Positions 10,784-21,569 of a stretch of DNA of 64,000 nucleotides are shown piece by piece. A program made the translations under genes and the position numbers. This DNA comes from Klebsiella variicola (GTDB lineage Bacteria; Pseudomonadota; Gammaproteobacteria; Enterobacterales; Enterobacteriaceae). Under the pieces are notes generated by a model that saw nothing but the letters and a program-made list of their open reading frames with translations, made no database searches and was not told the DNA's origin. The stretch lies in NCBI RefSeq assembly GCF_000828055.2, contig NZ_CP010523.2, forward strand, positions 1,116,001-1,180,000, in the 5' to 3' direction. Every line of letters starts with the position of its first letter. The first letter of the stretch is position 1.

Positions 10784-11342
10784 CTGACAGATTCCGCGCC
10801 TCCCCGGATAGCGGCGCGTAGCGCCTTATCCGGGCTACGGTCTGGTATCCGGTTGGTAGCCCCGGTAAGCGCAGCGCGACCGGGGGAGAGTTCAATGACA
10901 GCTTGTCGCCCATCGGCAACACTGCGGCTACGTTACTGACAGATTCCGCGCCTCCCCGGATAGCGGCGCGCAGCGCCTTATCCGGGCTACGGTCTGGTAT
11001 CCGGTTGGTAGCCCCGGTAAGCGCAGCGCGACCGGGGGAGAGTTCAATGACAGCTTGTCGCCCATCGGTAACACTGCGGCTACGTTACTGACAGATTCCG
11101 CGCCTCCCCGGATAGCGGCGCGCAGCGCCTTATCCGGGCTACGGTCTGGTATCCGGTTGGTAGCCCCGGTAAGCGCAGCGCGACCGGGGGAGAGTTCAAT
11201 GACAGCTTGTCGCCCATCGGTAACACTGCGGCTACGTTACTGACAGATTCCGCGCCTCCCCGGATAGCGGCACGCAGCGCTTTATCCGGGCTACGATGCG
11301 GTATCCGGTTGCTAGCCCCGGTAAGCGCAGCGCGACCGGGGG
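10784..11342. repeat. Tandem BIME array, 152-bp unit, about 3.7 copies
   Basis: Three full units begin with CTGACAGATTCCGCGCC at 10784, 10936 and 11088, and a partial fourth starts at 11240 and ends near 11342, giving exactly 152-bp spacing. Each unit holds two inverted REP arms: CCCGGATAGCGGCGCGCAGC with its partner GCCTTATCCGGG, and GTAGCCCCGGTAAGCGCAGC with CGACCGGGG. Copies are nearly identical; the first and fourth carry a few substitutions. Short repeated open frames inside it are artefacts of the repeat. It sits between mltB and the metal importer. Confidence 0.9.
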
Positions 11343-11458
11343 ATGACGCCGGGGAGGCCGCGCTTAACCTCTCGTTTTTTCCCGCCCGCATGCCTCTTGT
11401 TGACCTTTGTTACATTTCTGCCCACTGACACTGATTTACATTCTTTTTTCGCTTCTGT

Positions 11459-11478
11459 ATTGTTATGTTATAACATTA
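11459..11478. promoter_or_regulatory. Zur-like operator before the metal importer operon
   Basis: Contains GTTATGTTATAAC (11462-11474) flanked by T and ATT. The enterobacterial Zur core is close to GTTATAATATAAC, leaving one mismatch plus the central base. It lies 17 bp before the first ORF of the operon. A possible -35 (TTTACA, 11435-11440) and weak -10 (TATTGT, 11458-11463) with 17-bp spacing would place the box over the -10 and start site, as expected for a repressor. The assignment rests on motif and context. Confidence 0.55.
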
Positions 11479-11491
11479 AAAGAGGTGAAAT

Positions 11492-11599
11492 ATGTTCACA
11501 TCAGTTTTTATGGCCTCCGGCGCGACGCGCGCGACCATCGCAGGCGTGCTGCTGGTGGCGCTATGGTTAGCGACCTGGTGGGCGGTGGCGCTGCCATGA
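11492..11599 (+). CDS. Predicted 35-residue single-span membrane peptide leading the metal importer operon
   Basis: A short ORF not assigned to any family I recognise. It starts with ATG 10 nt after an AGAGGTG ribosome site, encodes 35 residues, and ends in TGA overlapping the ATG of the ABC ATPase (ATGA). The N-terminus is short and polar (MFTSVFMASGATRA). The rest is one hydrophobic segment rich in Leu, Ala, Val and Trp (TIAGVLLVALWLATWWAVAL), so a single membrane helix is likely. The ATPase gene itself has no clear ribosome site, so translation of this ORF probably feeds the ATPase start. It could be a functional small transporter subunit or only a coupling leader. Confidence 0.5.
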   Translation: MFTSVFMASGATRATIAGVLLVALWLATWWAVALP

Positions 11600-12273
11600 T
11601 TGAGCTGGAGCAACTGGTCGCTGGCTATGACGGGGTGGCGATCACCCCACCGTTGAGCGGGATGATATGCCCCGGCAGCCTGACAGCAATCGTTGGCCTC
11701 AATGGCTGCGGAAAATCAACGCTGCTGAAAACGCTCGCCGGGTTTCTACCACCGGTCAGTGGCCGCCTGCGCTGGCAGGGGAAACGGCCGGTGATTGGCT
11801 GGCTGGCGCAGCGCCATGCCCTCGAGTCGCAGTTTCCTCTCAACGTGCAGGATGTGGTGAGTCAGGGCGCATGGCCCGGCGTGTCGCTGCTACGCGGTCT
11901 GGGCGGCGATACCCGGCGACGTATCAGCGCGGTGCTGGAGCGGGTCGGGCTGGCGGGTCTGGCGAAATCGCCGATTGAGGCGCTCTCCGGCGGCCAGTTT
12001 CAGCGCATGTTGTTTGCCCGGGTGATGGTGCAGCAGGCGCCGCTGGTGATGCTCGACGAGCCCTTCACCGGCATCGACGAAGCGACCTGCCGGGAACTGA
12101 TGGAATTGATCCTCGAGATGCATCAGCAGGGGCAGACCATCCTGGCGGTGCTGCATGATAACCAGCGGGTGGCCGACTTTTTCCCCGAGACGCTGCTGCT
12201 GACTTCCCAACGCGCCTGCTGGGGCGTCACCCGGGCGGTACTTCCGGCTTTCAGTCATGCGAGGTCGGCATGA
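11596..12273 (+). CDS. Zinc/manganese-type ABC importer, ATP-binding protein
   Basis: Cytoplasmic ATPase (225 residues) of a metal importer of the ZnuC/MntB/SitB type. It shows Walker A GLNGCGKST (34-42), the ABC signature LSGGQFQRMLFAR, Walker B VMLDEPFTGID and the H-loop AVLHDN. It is slightly shorter than ZnuC. The longer open frame upstream is discounted because ATG 11596 begins the conserved MIELEQLVAGY strand. The start overlaps the 35-residue ORF and the stop overlaps the permease start by 4 nt. A second zinc importer besides ZnuABC has been reported in K. pneumoniae; whether this is that locus I cannot confirm. Confidence 0.9.
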   Translation: MIELEQLVAGYDGVAITPPLSGMICPGSLTAIVGLNGCGKSTLLKTLAGFLPPVSGRLRWQGKRPVIGWLAQRHALESQFPLNVQDVVSQGAWPGVSLLRGLGGDTRRRISAVLERVGLAGLAKSPIEALSGGQFQRMLFARVMVQQAPLVMLDEPFTGIDEATCRELMELILEMHQQGQTILAVLHDNQRVADFFPETLLLTSQRACWGVTRAVLPAFSHARSA

Positions 12274-13133
12274 TCTGGCACACCTTCTTTCAGCCTTTTA
12301 TTGAATTTGGTTTTATGCGCCGGGCGCTGGTGGTGTGTCTGGCGCTGTCGCTGAGCACCACCATGCTGGGCGTCTTCCTGCTGCTGCGGCGTATGAGCCT
12401 GATGGGCGATGCGCTGTCGCACGCCATTCTCCCCGGGGTGGCGGTGGGGTATCTGCTGAGCGGCATGTCGCTGCTGGCCATGACCCTGGGCGGCTTCATC
12501 GCCGGCATCGTGGTGGCGCTGGTGGCCGGGTGGGTGAGCCGGCGGACACCGTTAAAAGAGGACGCCAGCTTTGCCGGATTTTATCTGGGATCGCTGGCTC
12601 TGGGCGTCACCCTGGTGTCGCTGCGCGGCTCCAGCGTCGACCTCCTGCATCTGTTATTTGGCTCTATTCTGGCGGTCGATCGTGACGCGGCGCTATTTGT
12701 CAGCGGCGTCGCCAGCCTGACGCTGCTGTGCATTGCGCTGTGCTACCGCGGTCTGGTCAGCGAGGCGTTCGACAGCGCCTGGCTGCAGGTGAACCACCCC
12801 CGCCTTCCCGCGCTGCTGCATGGACTGTTTCTGGCGCTGCTGGTGCTTAATCTGGTGGCGGGGTTTCAGGTGCTCGGCACGCTGATGGCGGTAGGGGTGA
12901 TGATGCTTCCGGCGGTTGCCGCGCGCTGCTGGGCGCGAACGCTGCCGGGCATTCTGCTGCTGGCGGCGCTCTCCGGCGCACTCTGCGCCTGGCTGGGATT
13001 AAGTCTCTCCTGGGCGGCCAGTCTTCCCGCCGGGCCCGCCATCGTGCTGACCGCCAGCGCGCTGTTTTTTATTTCGCTGTTTTTTGGCACGCATAGCCGG
13101 CTGCTGATCGGCTGGCGCAAATTGATGGGGTAA
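12270..13133 (+). CDS. Zinc/manganese-type ABC importer, permease
   Basis: Inner-membrane permease of the ABC-3 family (287 residues), with about eight predicted membrane segments. The conserved features are the SLMGDALSHAILPGVAVGYLL stretch near the N-terminus, which in this family contacts the ATPase, and FQVLGTLMAVGVMMLPAVAARCWA further on. It overlaps the ATPase gene by 4 nt and precedes the binding-protein gene by 4 nt, so all genes are one transcription unit. E. coli K-12 has no such genes between mltB and pncC, so this is an insertion relative to that genome. Confidence 0.9.
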   Translation: MIWHTFFQPFIEFGFMRRALVVCLALSLSTTMLGVFLLLRRMSLMGDALSHAILPGVAVGYLLSGMSLLAMTLGGFIAGIVVALVAGWVSRRTPLKEDASFAGFYLGSLALGVTLVSLRGSSVDLLHLLFGSILAVDRDAALFVSGVASLTLLCIALCYRGLVSEAFDSAWLQVNHPRLPALLHGLFLALLVLNLVAGFQVLGTLMAVGVMMLPAVAARCWARTLPGILLLAALSGALCAWLGLSLSWAASLPAGPAIVLTASALFFISLFFGTHSRLLIGWRKLMG

Positions 13134-13137
13134 GGAA

Positions 13138-14019
13138 ATGATGAAACGTAGTGCAATGGTTGTGGCGCTGGCTTTGGGGCTGATGGCGCAGGGGGCGATG
13201 GCAAAAACGCTGAACGTGGTAAGCAGTTTTTCGGTGCTGGGTGATATGGTGCAGCAGGTCGGCGGCGAGCATGTCCATGTCGATACGCTGGTCGGCCCGG
13301 ACGGCGATCCACACACCTTCGAGCCCTCGCCGAAAGATAGTGCGCTGCTCAGCAAGGCCGACGTGGTGGTGGTCAACGGCCTGGGGCTGGAAGGGTGGCT
13401 GGATCGTCTGATTAAGGCCTCTGGTTTTAAGGGCGAGCTGGTGGTGGCCTCGAAAGGCGTCAAGACCCATACCCTTGATGAGGATGGCAAAACGGTGACC
13501 GATCCCCACGCCTGGAACAGCGCGGCGAACGGTGCGTTGTATGCGCAGAATATCCTCGATGGTCTGGTGAAAGCCGACCCGGAAGATAAAGCGGCGTTGA
13601 CCAGCAGCGGCAAGCGCTATATCGAGCAGTTGACGAATATCGACGGCTGGGCGAAAGCGCAGTTCAGCGCCATTCCGCTGGCAAAGCGCAAGGTCCTGAC
13701 CAGCCATGACGCCTTCGGCTATTTTGGCCGCGCTTACAATGTGACATTCCTCGCGCCACAGGGGCTCTCTTCAGAGAGCGAGGCCAGCGCGGCGCAGGTG
13801 GCGGCGCTGATTAAGCAAATCAAAGCCGATGGCGTCCATACCTGGTTTATGGAGAACCAGCTTGACCCGCGGCTGGTGAAGCAAATCGCCAGCGCGACAG
13901 GCGCCCAGCCGGGGGGCGAACTCTATCCGGAGGCGCTCTCCGCACCGGGTGGCGTCGCGGATAGCTATGTGAAAATGATGCGTCATAACGTGGCGCTGAT
14001 CGCCGCCAGCATGAAGTAA
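13138..14019 (+). CDS. Periplasmic zinc-type metal-binding protein (cluster A-I)
   Basis: Secreted solute-binding protein of 293 residues with a signal peptide ending near AMA (20-22). Expected metal ligands are His59 (GDPHTFEP), His124 (TDPHAW), His190 (TSHDAFGYF) and an acidic residue near 265 (LYPEALS). Three histidines match zinc-type proteins such as TroA and ZnuA, whereas manganese-type proteins (PsaA, SitA) have Glu at the third position. The fourth ligand here is Glu rather than the usual Asp, and there is no long His-rich loop as in ZnuA. It is the last gene of the operon and is followed by a hairpin. Confidence 0.88.
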   Translation: MMKRSAMVVALALGLMAQGAMAKTLNVVSSFSVLGDMVQQVGGEHVHVDTLVGPDGDPHTFEPSPKDSALLSKADVVVVNGLGLEGWLDRLIKASGFKGELVVASKGVKTHTLDEDGKTVTDPHAWNSAANGALYAQNILDGLVKADPEDKAALTSSGKRYIEQLTNIDGWAKAQFSAIPLAKRKVLTSHDAFGYFGRAYNVTFLAPQGLSSESEASAAQVAALIKQIKADGVHTWFMENQLDPRLVKQIASATGAQPGGELYPEALSAPGGVADSYVKMMRHNVALIAASMK

Positions 14020-14031
14020 TCGTGCGATTTA

Positions 14032-14061
14032 TCATCCCGGCGTCGCCGGGATGATTCATTT
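14032..14061 (+). terminator. Hairpin after the metal importer operon
   Basis: A 10-bp perfect stem (TCATCCCGGC, loop GTC, GCCGGGATGA) at 14032-14054 followed by TTCATTTT. The T tract is weak, so termination may be inefficient. Confidence 0.5.
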
Positions 14062-14157
14062 TGGATGTCCCCTCGTAAATTCCACACCTCGTCCCCATAT
14101 CTCTGTGGAAAGTGCTATCTTTGATGGCCTCTTTATCCAGACCAAAGCGGGGCGATA

Positions 14158-14655
14158 ATGACCGATTCAGAATTAATGCAGCTAAGCGAGAAGGTGGGCC
14201 GGGCGCTGAAGGCGCGCGGTGCGACGGTGACCACGGCGGAATCCTGCACCGGCGGCTGGATAGCGAAAGCGATCACCGATATTGCCGGCAGCTCAGCGTG
14301 GTTTGAACGCGGTTTTGTGACCTACAGCAACGAAGCCAAATCGCAAATGATCGGCGTCAGCGAAGCGACGCTGCGGGAGAACGGCGCAGTGAGCGAACCG
14401 GTGGTGGTCGAGATGGCGATCGGCGCACTGCGCGCGGCGCGCGCGGACTATGCCATCTCCGTTAGCGGCGTCGCCGGGCCGGATGGCGGCAGCGACGAAA
14501 AGCCGGTCGGCACGGTGTGGTTTGGTGTCGCCAGCGTGAGCGGGCAAGGCGTGACGCGGCGCGAATGCTTTGCCGGAGACCGCGAAGCGGTGCGTCGTCA
14601 GGCGACGGCCTATGCGCTCAATCTGCTCTGGCAACAATTTCTACAAAACACTTGA
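14158..14655 (+). CDS. pncC: PncC, nicotinamide-nucleotide amidase
   Basis: Cytoplasmic amidase (165 residues) converting NMN to nicotinate mononucleotide in the pyridine nucleotide salvage cycle; formerly YgaD, equivalent to the C-terminal domain of CinA. The catalytic serine lies in TAESCTGGWIA near residue 30, followed by the conserved VTYSNEAK and SGVAGPDGGS segments. It is immediately upstream of recA as in E. coli; its stop codon overlaps the recA -35 hexamer. Confidence 0.94.
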   Translation: MTDSELMQLSEKVGRALKARGATVTTAESCTGGWIAKAITDIAGSSAWFERGFVTYSNEAKSQMIGVSEATLRENGAVSEPVVVEMAIGALRAARADYAISVSGVAGPDGGSDEKPVGTVWFGVASVSGQGVTRRECFAGDREAVRRQATAYALNLLWQQFLQNT

Positions 14656-14679
14656 TACTGTATGACCATACAGTATAAT
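14652..14679 (+). promoter_or_regulatory. recA promoter with LexA (SOS) box
   Basis: A -35 TTGATA (14652-14657) and -10 TATAAT (14674-14679) are 16 bp apart. Between and over them lies TACTGTATGACCATACAGTA (14656-14675), a near-perfect LexA box that differs from the E. coli recA operator at one central base. The layout is the same as in E. coli recA, so LexA repression and SOS induction are expected. Confidence 0.95.
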
Positions 14680-14733
14680 TGCCTCAACTGAACAAATATT
14701 AACGGCGAAGCGAACACGCTTCACCCTGCATGA

Positions 14734-15804
<1,071 letters not shown>

Positions 15805-15823
15805 TATCGTCTAACAGAGTGAT

Positions 15824-15857
15824 AAAGGGCTGCTTATGCGGCCCTTTTGCATTTTTT
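15824..15857 (+). terminator. recA intrinsic terminator
   Basis: AAAGGGC and GCCCTTT pair around a TGCTTATGCG loop at 15824-15847, followed by a T-rich tract (TTGCATTTTTT). In E. coli partial read-through here supplies recX transcription. Confidence 0.8.
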
Positions 15858-15874
15858 AGATTATTGAGGTGCCT

Positions 15875-16375
15875 GTGACTGAACCTTCATCACGCCGCTC
15901 CGGCTACGCCCGCCTGCTGGACCGCGCTATCCGCATTCTGGCCATGCGCGACCACAGCGAACAGGAGCTGCGGCGCAAACTGGCTGCACCAGTAATGAGC
16001 AAAAATGGCCCCGAGGCGCTGGACGTCACCCCCGAAGAGCTGGAGCAGGTGGTTGCCTGGTGTATCGAAAACCGCTATCTCGACGATCACCGTTTTGTCG
16101 GCCAGTTCATCGCCAGCCGGAGCCGCAAAGGCTATGGCCCGGCGCGCATTCGTCAGGAGCTCAGCCAGAAAGGGATTGCCCGCCAGGACGTTGAACAGGC
16201 GATGCGCGAATGTGATATCGACTGGGTGAGCCTTGCCAGGGAGCAGGCGCAGCGTAAATACGGCGAACCGTTACCTTCCGCCTTTACTGAAAAAGTGAAA
16301 GTTCAGCGATTCCTGCTTTACCGCGGCTACCTGATGGAAGATATCCAGGAAATCTGGCGAAATTTTGCAGATTGA
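15875..16375 (+). CDS. recX: RecX, regulator of RecA
   Basis: Binds RecA filaments and limits their extension and ATPase activity. The protein has 166 residues with the three-helix RecX repeats ([25 protein letters not shown], then [30 protein letters not shown]). The frame permits a GTG at 15869, but that lies inside the ribosome-binding sequence GAGG (15866-15869). GTG 15875 gives the conserved start (M)TEPSSRR as in E. coli and is preferred. It depends on read-through of the recA terminator. Confidence 0.93.
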   Translation: MTEPSSRRSGYARLLDRAIRILAMRDHSEQELRRKLAAPVMSKNGPEALDVTPEELEQVVAWCIENRYLDDHRFVGQFIASRSRKGYGPARIRQELSQKGIARQDVEQAMRECDIDWVSLAREQAQRKYGEPLPSAFTEKVKVQRFLLYRGYLMEDIQEIWRNFAD

Positions 16376-16483
16376 CCCATCGGGGATTTTACTTCGCCGT
16401 AAAGAAAACTTATCTTATTCCCACTTTATTCCGTCGGGCCGCTGGTTGTGACAGTACAGACAGCGTCCAGGGCGATTATTCCT

Positions 16484-16607
16484 TATACACAAAATCATTC
16501 AAGCTGCATCAGGGCGGCAAGAGAGAACATCTTCTGGAACGCACGTCAGTTCGGTGCCGGGAGAGCAAGCGCAGCCAGGACAGAGGCGACTTGAAGGATG
16601 ACGTGTA
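16484..16607. repeat. Diverged ERIC element upstream of alaS
   Basis: About 124 bp with the ends of an ERIC (IRU) sequence: left TATACACAAAATCATTCAAG then GCATCAGGGCGGCAAG; right GAGCAAGCGCAGCCAGGACA then GACTTGAAGGATGACGTGTA. Outer arms are inverted (TATACAC with GTGTA; TTCAAG with CTTGAA). The central core differs from the consensus, unlike the intact copy after alaS. It ends about 20 bp before the alaS ATG, so it lies in the promoter or leader region. Confidence 0.65.
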
Positions 16608-16626
16608 GCTTGATTTCAGGATAATT

Positions 16627-19254
<2,628 letters not shown>

Positions 19255-19267
19255 TAACTATAAACGC

Positions 19268-19396
19268 CTATACCCTAAATAATTCGAGTGGCAGGAAGGC
19301 GGCGACGCAGCGAATCCCCAGGAACTTACTCAAGTAAGTGACTGGGGTGAGTGAGGGAAGCCAACACACAGGCAACTTGAAGTATGGCGGGTATAG
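19268..19396. repeat. ERIC element between alaS and csrA
   Basis: A well-conserved 129-bp ERIC. It starts CTATACCCTAAATAATTCGA, contains the central core GAATCCCCAGGAACTTAC...GTAAGTGACTGGGGTGAG, and ends CAACTTGAAGTATGGCGGGT followed by ATAG. Outer ends are inverted (CTATACC with GGGTATAG). Transcribed in either direction it would form a long hairpin. Confidence 0.93.
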
Positions 19397-19618
19397 GTGC
19401 CGTAACCTCGGGGAAACGGCACCTTGCGTCATAAGTACTGATAACGATAAAGTCGGGTTGAAATTGTGTATATCGGCTAAACTTAGGTTTAACAGAATGT
19501 GATGCCATGACTGCCTTATACCGCAAGGTATTTGTCATCGCTTACTTTTTGGCGTTATATGATGGATAATGCCGGGATACGAGAGACCCGACTCTTTTAA
19601 TCTTTCAAGGAGCAAAGA
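19397..19618 (+). promoter_or_regulatory. csrA upstream region
   Basis: A 222-bp region without a gene between the ERIC element and csrA. In E. coli csrA is driven by several sigma-70 and sigma-S promoters in the equivalent place. No single promoter stands out enough to name. A good ribosome site (AAGGAG, about 19608-19613) precedes the csrA ATG. Confidence 0.4.
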
Positions 19619-19804
19619 ATGCTGATTCTGACTCGTCGAGTTGGTGAGACCCTCATGATTGGAGATGAGGTCACTGTGACAGTTTTAGGGGTGAAGGGTA
19701 ACCAGGTTCGTATTGGCGTAAACGCCCCTAAAGAAGTATCTGTTCACCGTGAAGAGATCTACCAGCGTATTCAGGCTGAAAAATCCCAGCAGTCCAGTTA
19801 CTAA
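19619..19804 (+). CDS. csrA: CsrA, carbon storage regulator
   Basis: RNA-binding dimer of 61 residues that recognises GGA motifs in mRNA leaders and controls glycogen, biofilm, motility and virulence traits. The sequence starts [18 protein letters not shown] and contains the RNA-contacting segment [12 protein letters not shown]. It is essentially identical to E. coli CsrA. Position between alaS and the tRNA-Ser/Arg cluster is conserved. Confidence 0.98.
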
Positions 19805-19811
19805 GGTTTCC

Positions 19812-19840
19812 GCGCCTCGCTGTTCAGTGAGGCGCATCCC
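19812..19840 (+). terminator. Hairpin after csrA
   Basis: GCGCCTC and GAGGCGC pair around GCTGTTCAGT at 19812-19835, about 8 nt after the csrA stop, followed by ATCCC rather than a T tract. It is probably an mRNA 3' structure or weak terminator. Between it and the tRNA promoter (19841-20034) nothing further is recognised except a small inverted pair, GCACGC-GAATT-GCGTGC. Confidence 0.45.
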
Positions 19841-20034
19841 TTCCCGCCGTTATTTTTGCCTTTTTCACTTTTTCCCCTGCGCAATACCGGTTTTCATCAC
19901 CCTTTGCCGCTTTGGCTGTTTGGCGTTATGCCTGCGTCAGGTCTGATTTCCTGTTGATAAATTGCCCTTTTTGCCGTTTTTGCACGCGAATTGCGTGCGA
20001 AGTGTGCAAACGAAAAAAGGTCTCGAAAAAGTGT

Positions 20035-20062
20035 TTGACTTATAAGTACCAGAAAGTAATAT
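20035..20062 (+). promoter_or_regulatory. Promoter of the tRNA-Ser/tRNA-Arg cluster
   Basis: TTGACT (20035-20040) and TAATAT (20057-20062) are 16 bp apart. Transcription would start about 55 bp before tRNA-Ser. This is the only strong promoter-like pair before the cluster, consistent with one multi-tRNA transcript. Confidence 0.6.
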
Positions 20063-20126
20063 GTGCGCCATCGCAGCGACGAAGAGCAGAAACAAGTTCT
20101 TCGAAGCACTCGAAAGAGGCGTGTGT

Positions 20127-20219
20127 GGTGAGGTGGCCGAGAGGCTGAAGGCGCTCCCCTGCTAAGGGAGTATGCGGTCAAAAGCTGCATCCGGGGTTCG
20201 AATCCCCGCCTCACCGCCA
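20127..20219 (+). tRNA. serV: tRNA-Ser (GCT)
   Basis: A 93-nt tRNA with encoded CCA. The acceptor stem is GGTGAGG/CCTCACC, the anticodon loop is CTGCTAA in the stem CTCCC/GGGAG, a long variable arm is typical of serine tRNAs, and the T loop is TTCGAAT. It matches E. coli serV. Confidence 0.98.
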
Positions 20220-20223
20220 TTTT

Positions 20224-20300
20224 GCATCCGTAGCTCAGCTGGATAGAGTACTCGGCTACGAACCGAGCGGTCGGAGGTTCGAATCCTCCCGGATGCACCA
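20224..20300 (+). tRNA. tRNA-Arg (ACG), copy 1
   Basis: A 77-nt tRNA starting GCATCCGTAGCTCAGC with encoded CCA and anticodon ACG (loop CTACGAA), read as ICG after deamination. Only 4 nt separate it from the end of tRNA-Ser, so both come from one precursor. Confidence 0.98.
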
Positions 20301-20335
20301 TCTTCTTTCTGAATTAAGAGAGAAGAACGCTGTGA

Positions 20336-20371
20336 AAGCAGCGGCCCGCAGTGCGAGGCATAATCGAGTCA
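20336..20371 (+). repeat. 36-nt spacer repeat, copy 1
   Basis: AAGCAGCGGCCCGCAGTGCG followed by AGGCATAATCGAGTCA. It matches the copy at 20913-20948 at 30 of 36 positions. It lies in the spacer after the first tRNA-Arg and contains a short internal inverted pair (GGCCCGC with GTGCG), so it may fold in the precursor RNA. Confidence 0.6.
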
Positions 20372-20450
20372 CTCTACCGATTAGGCCATCATACTCAGTG
20401 TGGCAGGTGTTAGTTGTGACACTGACGCGTAGTAAAGCAAGTTTCCCGAT

Positions 20451-20527
20451 GCATCCGTAGCTCAGCTGGATAGAGTACTCGGCTACGAACCGAGCGGTCG
20501 GAGGTTCGAATCCTCCCGGATGCACCA
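20451..20527 (+). tRNA. tRNA-Arg (ACG), copy 2
   Basis: Sequence-identical to copy 1 over all 77 nt, with encoded CCA and anticodon ACG. The spacer after copy 1 is 150 nt. Confidence 0.98.
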
Positions 20528-20583
20528 TTCTTGCCCGATTCTGATTATTCAGATGAATTCTGTAGTAAACTAGTTATTCCGAT

Positions 20584-20660
20584 GCATCCGTAGCTCAGCT
20601 GGATAGAGTACTCGGCTACGAACCGAGCGGTCGGAGGTTCGAATCCTCCCGGATGCACCA
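20584..20660 (+). tRNA. tRNA-Arg (ACG), copy 3
   Basis: Identical to the other copies, 77 nt, anticodon ACG. The spacer after copy 2 is 56 nt. The bases just before each of copies 2-4 are related (TTCC-CGAT-type), pointing to duplication of the tRNA with its leader. Confidence 0.98.
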
Positions 20661-20756
20661 TATTCTCCTTAGTAACAGCAACATTGTTGTTATCTGGTTT
20701 GCGAAACCATCGTAAGTGCCAGGAGAGTAACCCCGCAGTAAAATAGCTTTCCCGAT

Positions 20757-20833
20757 GCATCCGTAGCTCAGCTGGATAGAGTACTCGGCTACGAACCGAG
20801 CGGTCGGAGGTTCGAATCCTCCCGGATGCACCA
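20757..20833 (+). tRNA. tRNA-Arg (ACG), copy 4
   Basis: Identical to the other copies, 77 nt, anticodon ACG. The downstream spacer begins like that of copy 3 (CCATATTCTCCTTAGTA), again showing tandem duplication. Confidence 0.98.
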
Positions 20834-20912
20834 TATTCTCCTTAGTAGCAGCGACGATGTTGTTGCATGGTCTGCGAAATTATCGTCAGCACCAGGAAGG
20901 ATAACGTTGCGT

Positions 20913-20965
20913 AAGCAACGGCCCGAAGGGCGAGGCTTAGCCGAGTCATCCTCCCGGATGCACCA
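20913..20965 (+). repeat. 36-nt spacer repeat copy 2 joined to a tRNA-Arg 3' remnant
   Basis: The repeat AAGCAACGGCCCGAAGGGCG followed by AGGCTTAGCCGAGTCA (20913-20948) runs directly into ATCCTCCCGGATGCACCA (20948-20965). The latter is the last 18 nt of the tRNA-Arg genes including CCA. No matching 5' part of a tRNA is present, so this is a broken fifth copy or a leftover of unequal recombination. The remaining sequence to 21120 holds no gene. Confidence 0.7.
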
Positions 20966-21120
20966 TCTTCACTCTTTACTCTCTCCTCACCATCCCTATA
21001 ACCTCGTTTTCCATCACCGGTTTCATACTGACTTTTTTATTGGCAAGCCGCGCTTTCCACTATAATTTATCCTTGTATATCAGCGTTATCAGGCTGAGTT
21101 AAATGCAAGGAGAGAAATCC

Positions 21121-21435
21121 ATGAAATGGTTCAAAGCAATACCTGCTTTTTGCGCGACGCTGCTGGTGGCGACGGCCCTTACTGGCTGTGCCGGTTCGTC
21201 CACCAAAGAAAGCACCGGCGGTTACATTGACGATACCGTGGTGACCACTAAGGTGAAAACGGCGCTCTTTAACGATAAAGATATCAAGTCCTCAGAAATC
21301 AGCGTCCAGACCTTTAAAGGCCGCGTGCAGTTGAGCGGGTTTGTCTCCTCTGCGGAAAGCGCTAAACGTGCGGTGGAAGTCACCCGTCGGGTGCAGGGCG
21401 TGCGTATGGTCGAGAACGATCTGCGTATTAAATAA
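21121..21435 (+). CDS. BON-domain lipoprotein
   Basis: Predicted lipoprotein of 104 residues. The signal peptide ends in lipobox LTGC (lipidated Cys23), followed by a short Ser/Gly linker and one BON domain (about 35-104; DDTVVTTKVKTALFNDKDIKSSEISVQTFKGRVQLSGFV). BON domains occur in OsmY and DolP and are linked to envelope stress and membrane binding. The start at 21121 has AAGGAG at good spacing; an in-frame ATG six codons earlier overlaps that site and is rejected. E. coli K-12 has no gene in this position. Exact function is unknown. Confidence 0.85.
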   Translation: MKWFKAIPAFCATLLVATALTGCAGSSTKESTGGYIDDTVVTTKVKTALFNDKDIKSSEISVQTFKGRVQLSGFVSSAESAKRAVEVTRRVQGVRMVENDLRIK

Positions 21436-21459
21436 GACCCACTACCCGGTTTATGCCTG

Positions 21460-21490
21460 AAGGCGCCTGAGGGCGCCTGAGGGCGCCTTT
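21460..21490 (+). terminator. Hairpin of 10-bp repeats after the BON lipoprotein gene
   Basis: Three tandem copies of a GGCGCCTGAG-like decamer (AGGCGCCTGA, GGGCGCCTGA, GGGCGCCTTT), any two of which can pair through GGCGCC. A TTT follows. It probably acts as a terminator; the repeat would let its stem change register. Confidence 0.5.
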
Positions 21491-21569
21491 GTCGTTTGAG
21501 CCGCTGGCCGCGACAACGACGGGCTTTTGCGATAGAGTAACTATTCATTAACCGGTTGGTGAGAAGACA

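Noticed and set aside
10784-11342. Regular 152-bp repeats considered as a CRISPR array
   Set aside because: The whole unit repeats, with no unique spacers, and it has REP palindromes and no cas genes.
10903-11428. Repeated 62-73 codon frames beginning MSPIGNTAATLLTD
   Set aside because: They are produced by the 152-bp BIME repeat and are not genes.
20256-20834. Repeated short minus-strand frames beginning MVHPGGFEPPTARFVAEY
   Set aside because: They are translations of the tRNA-Arg genes, a well-known annotation artefact.
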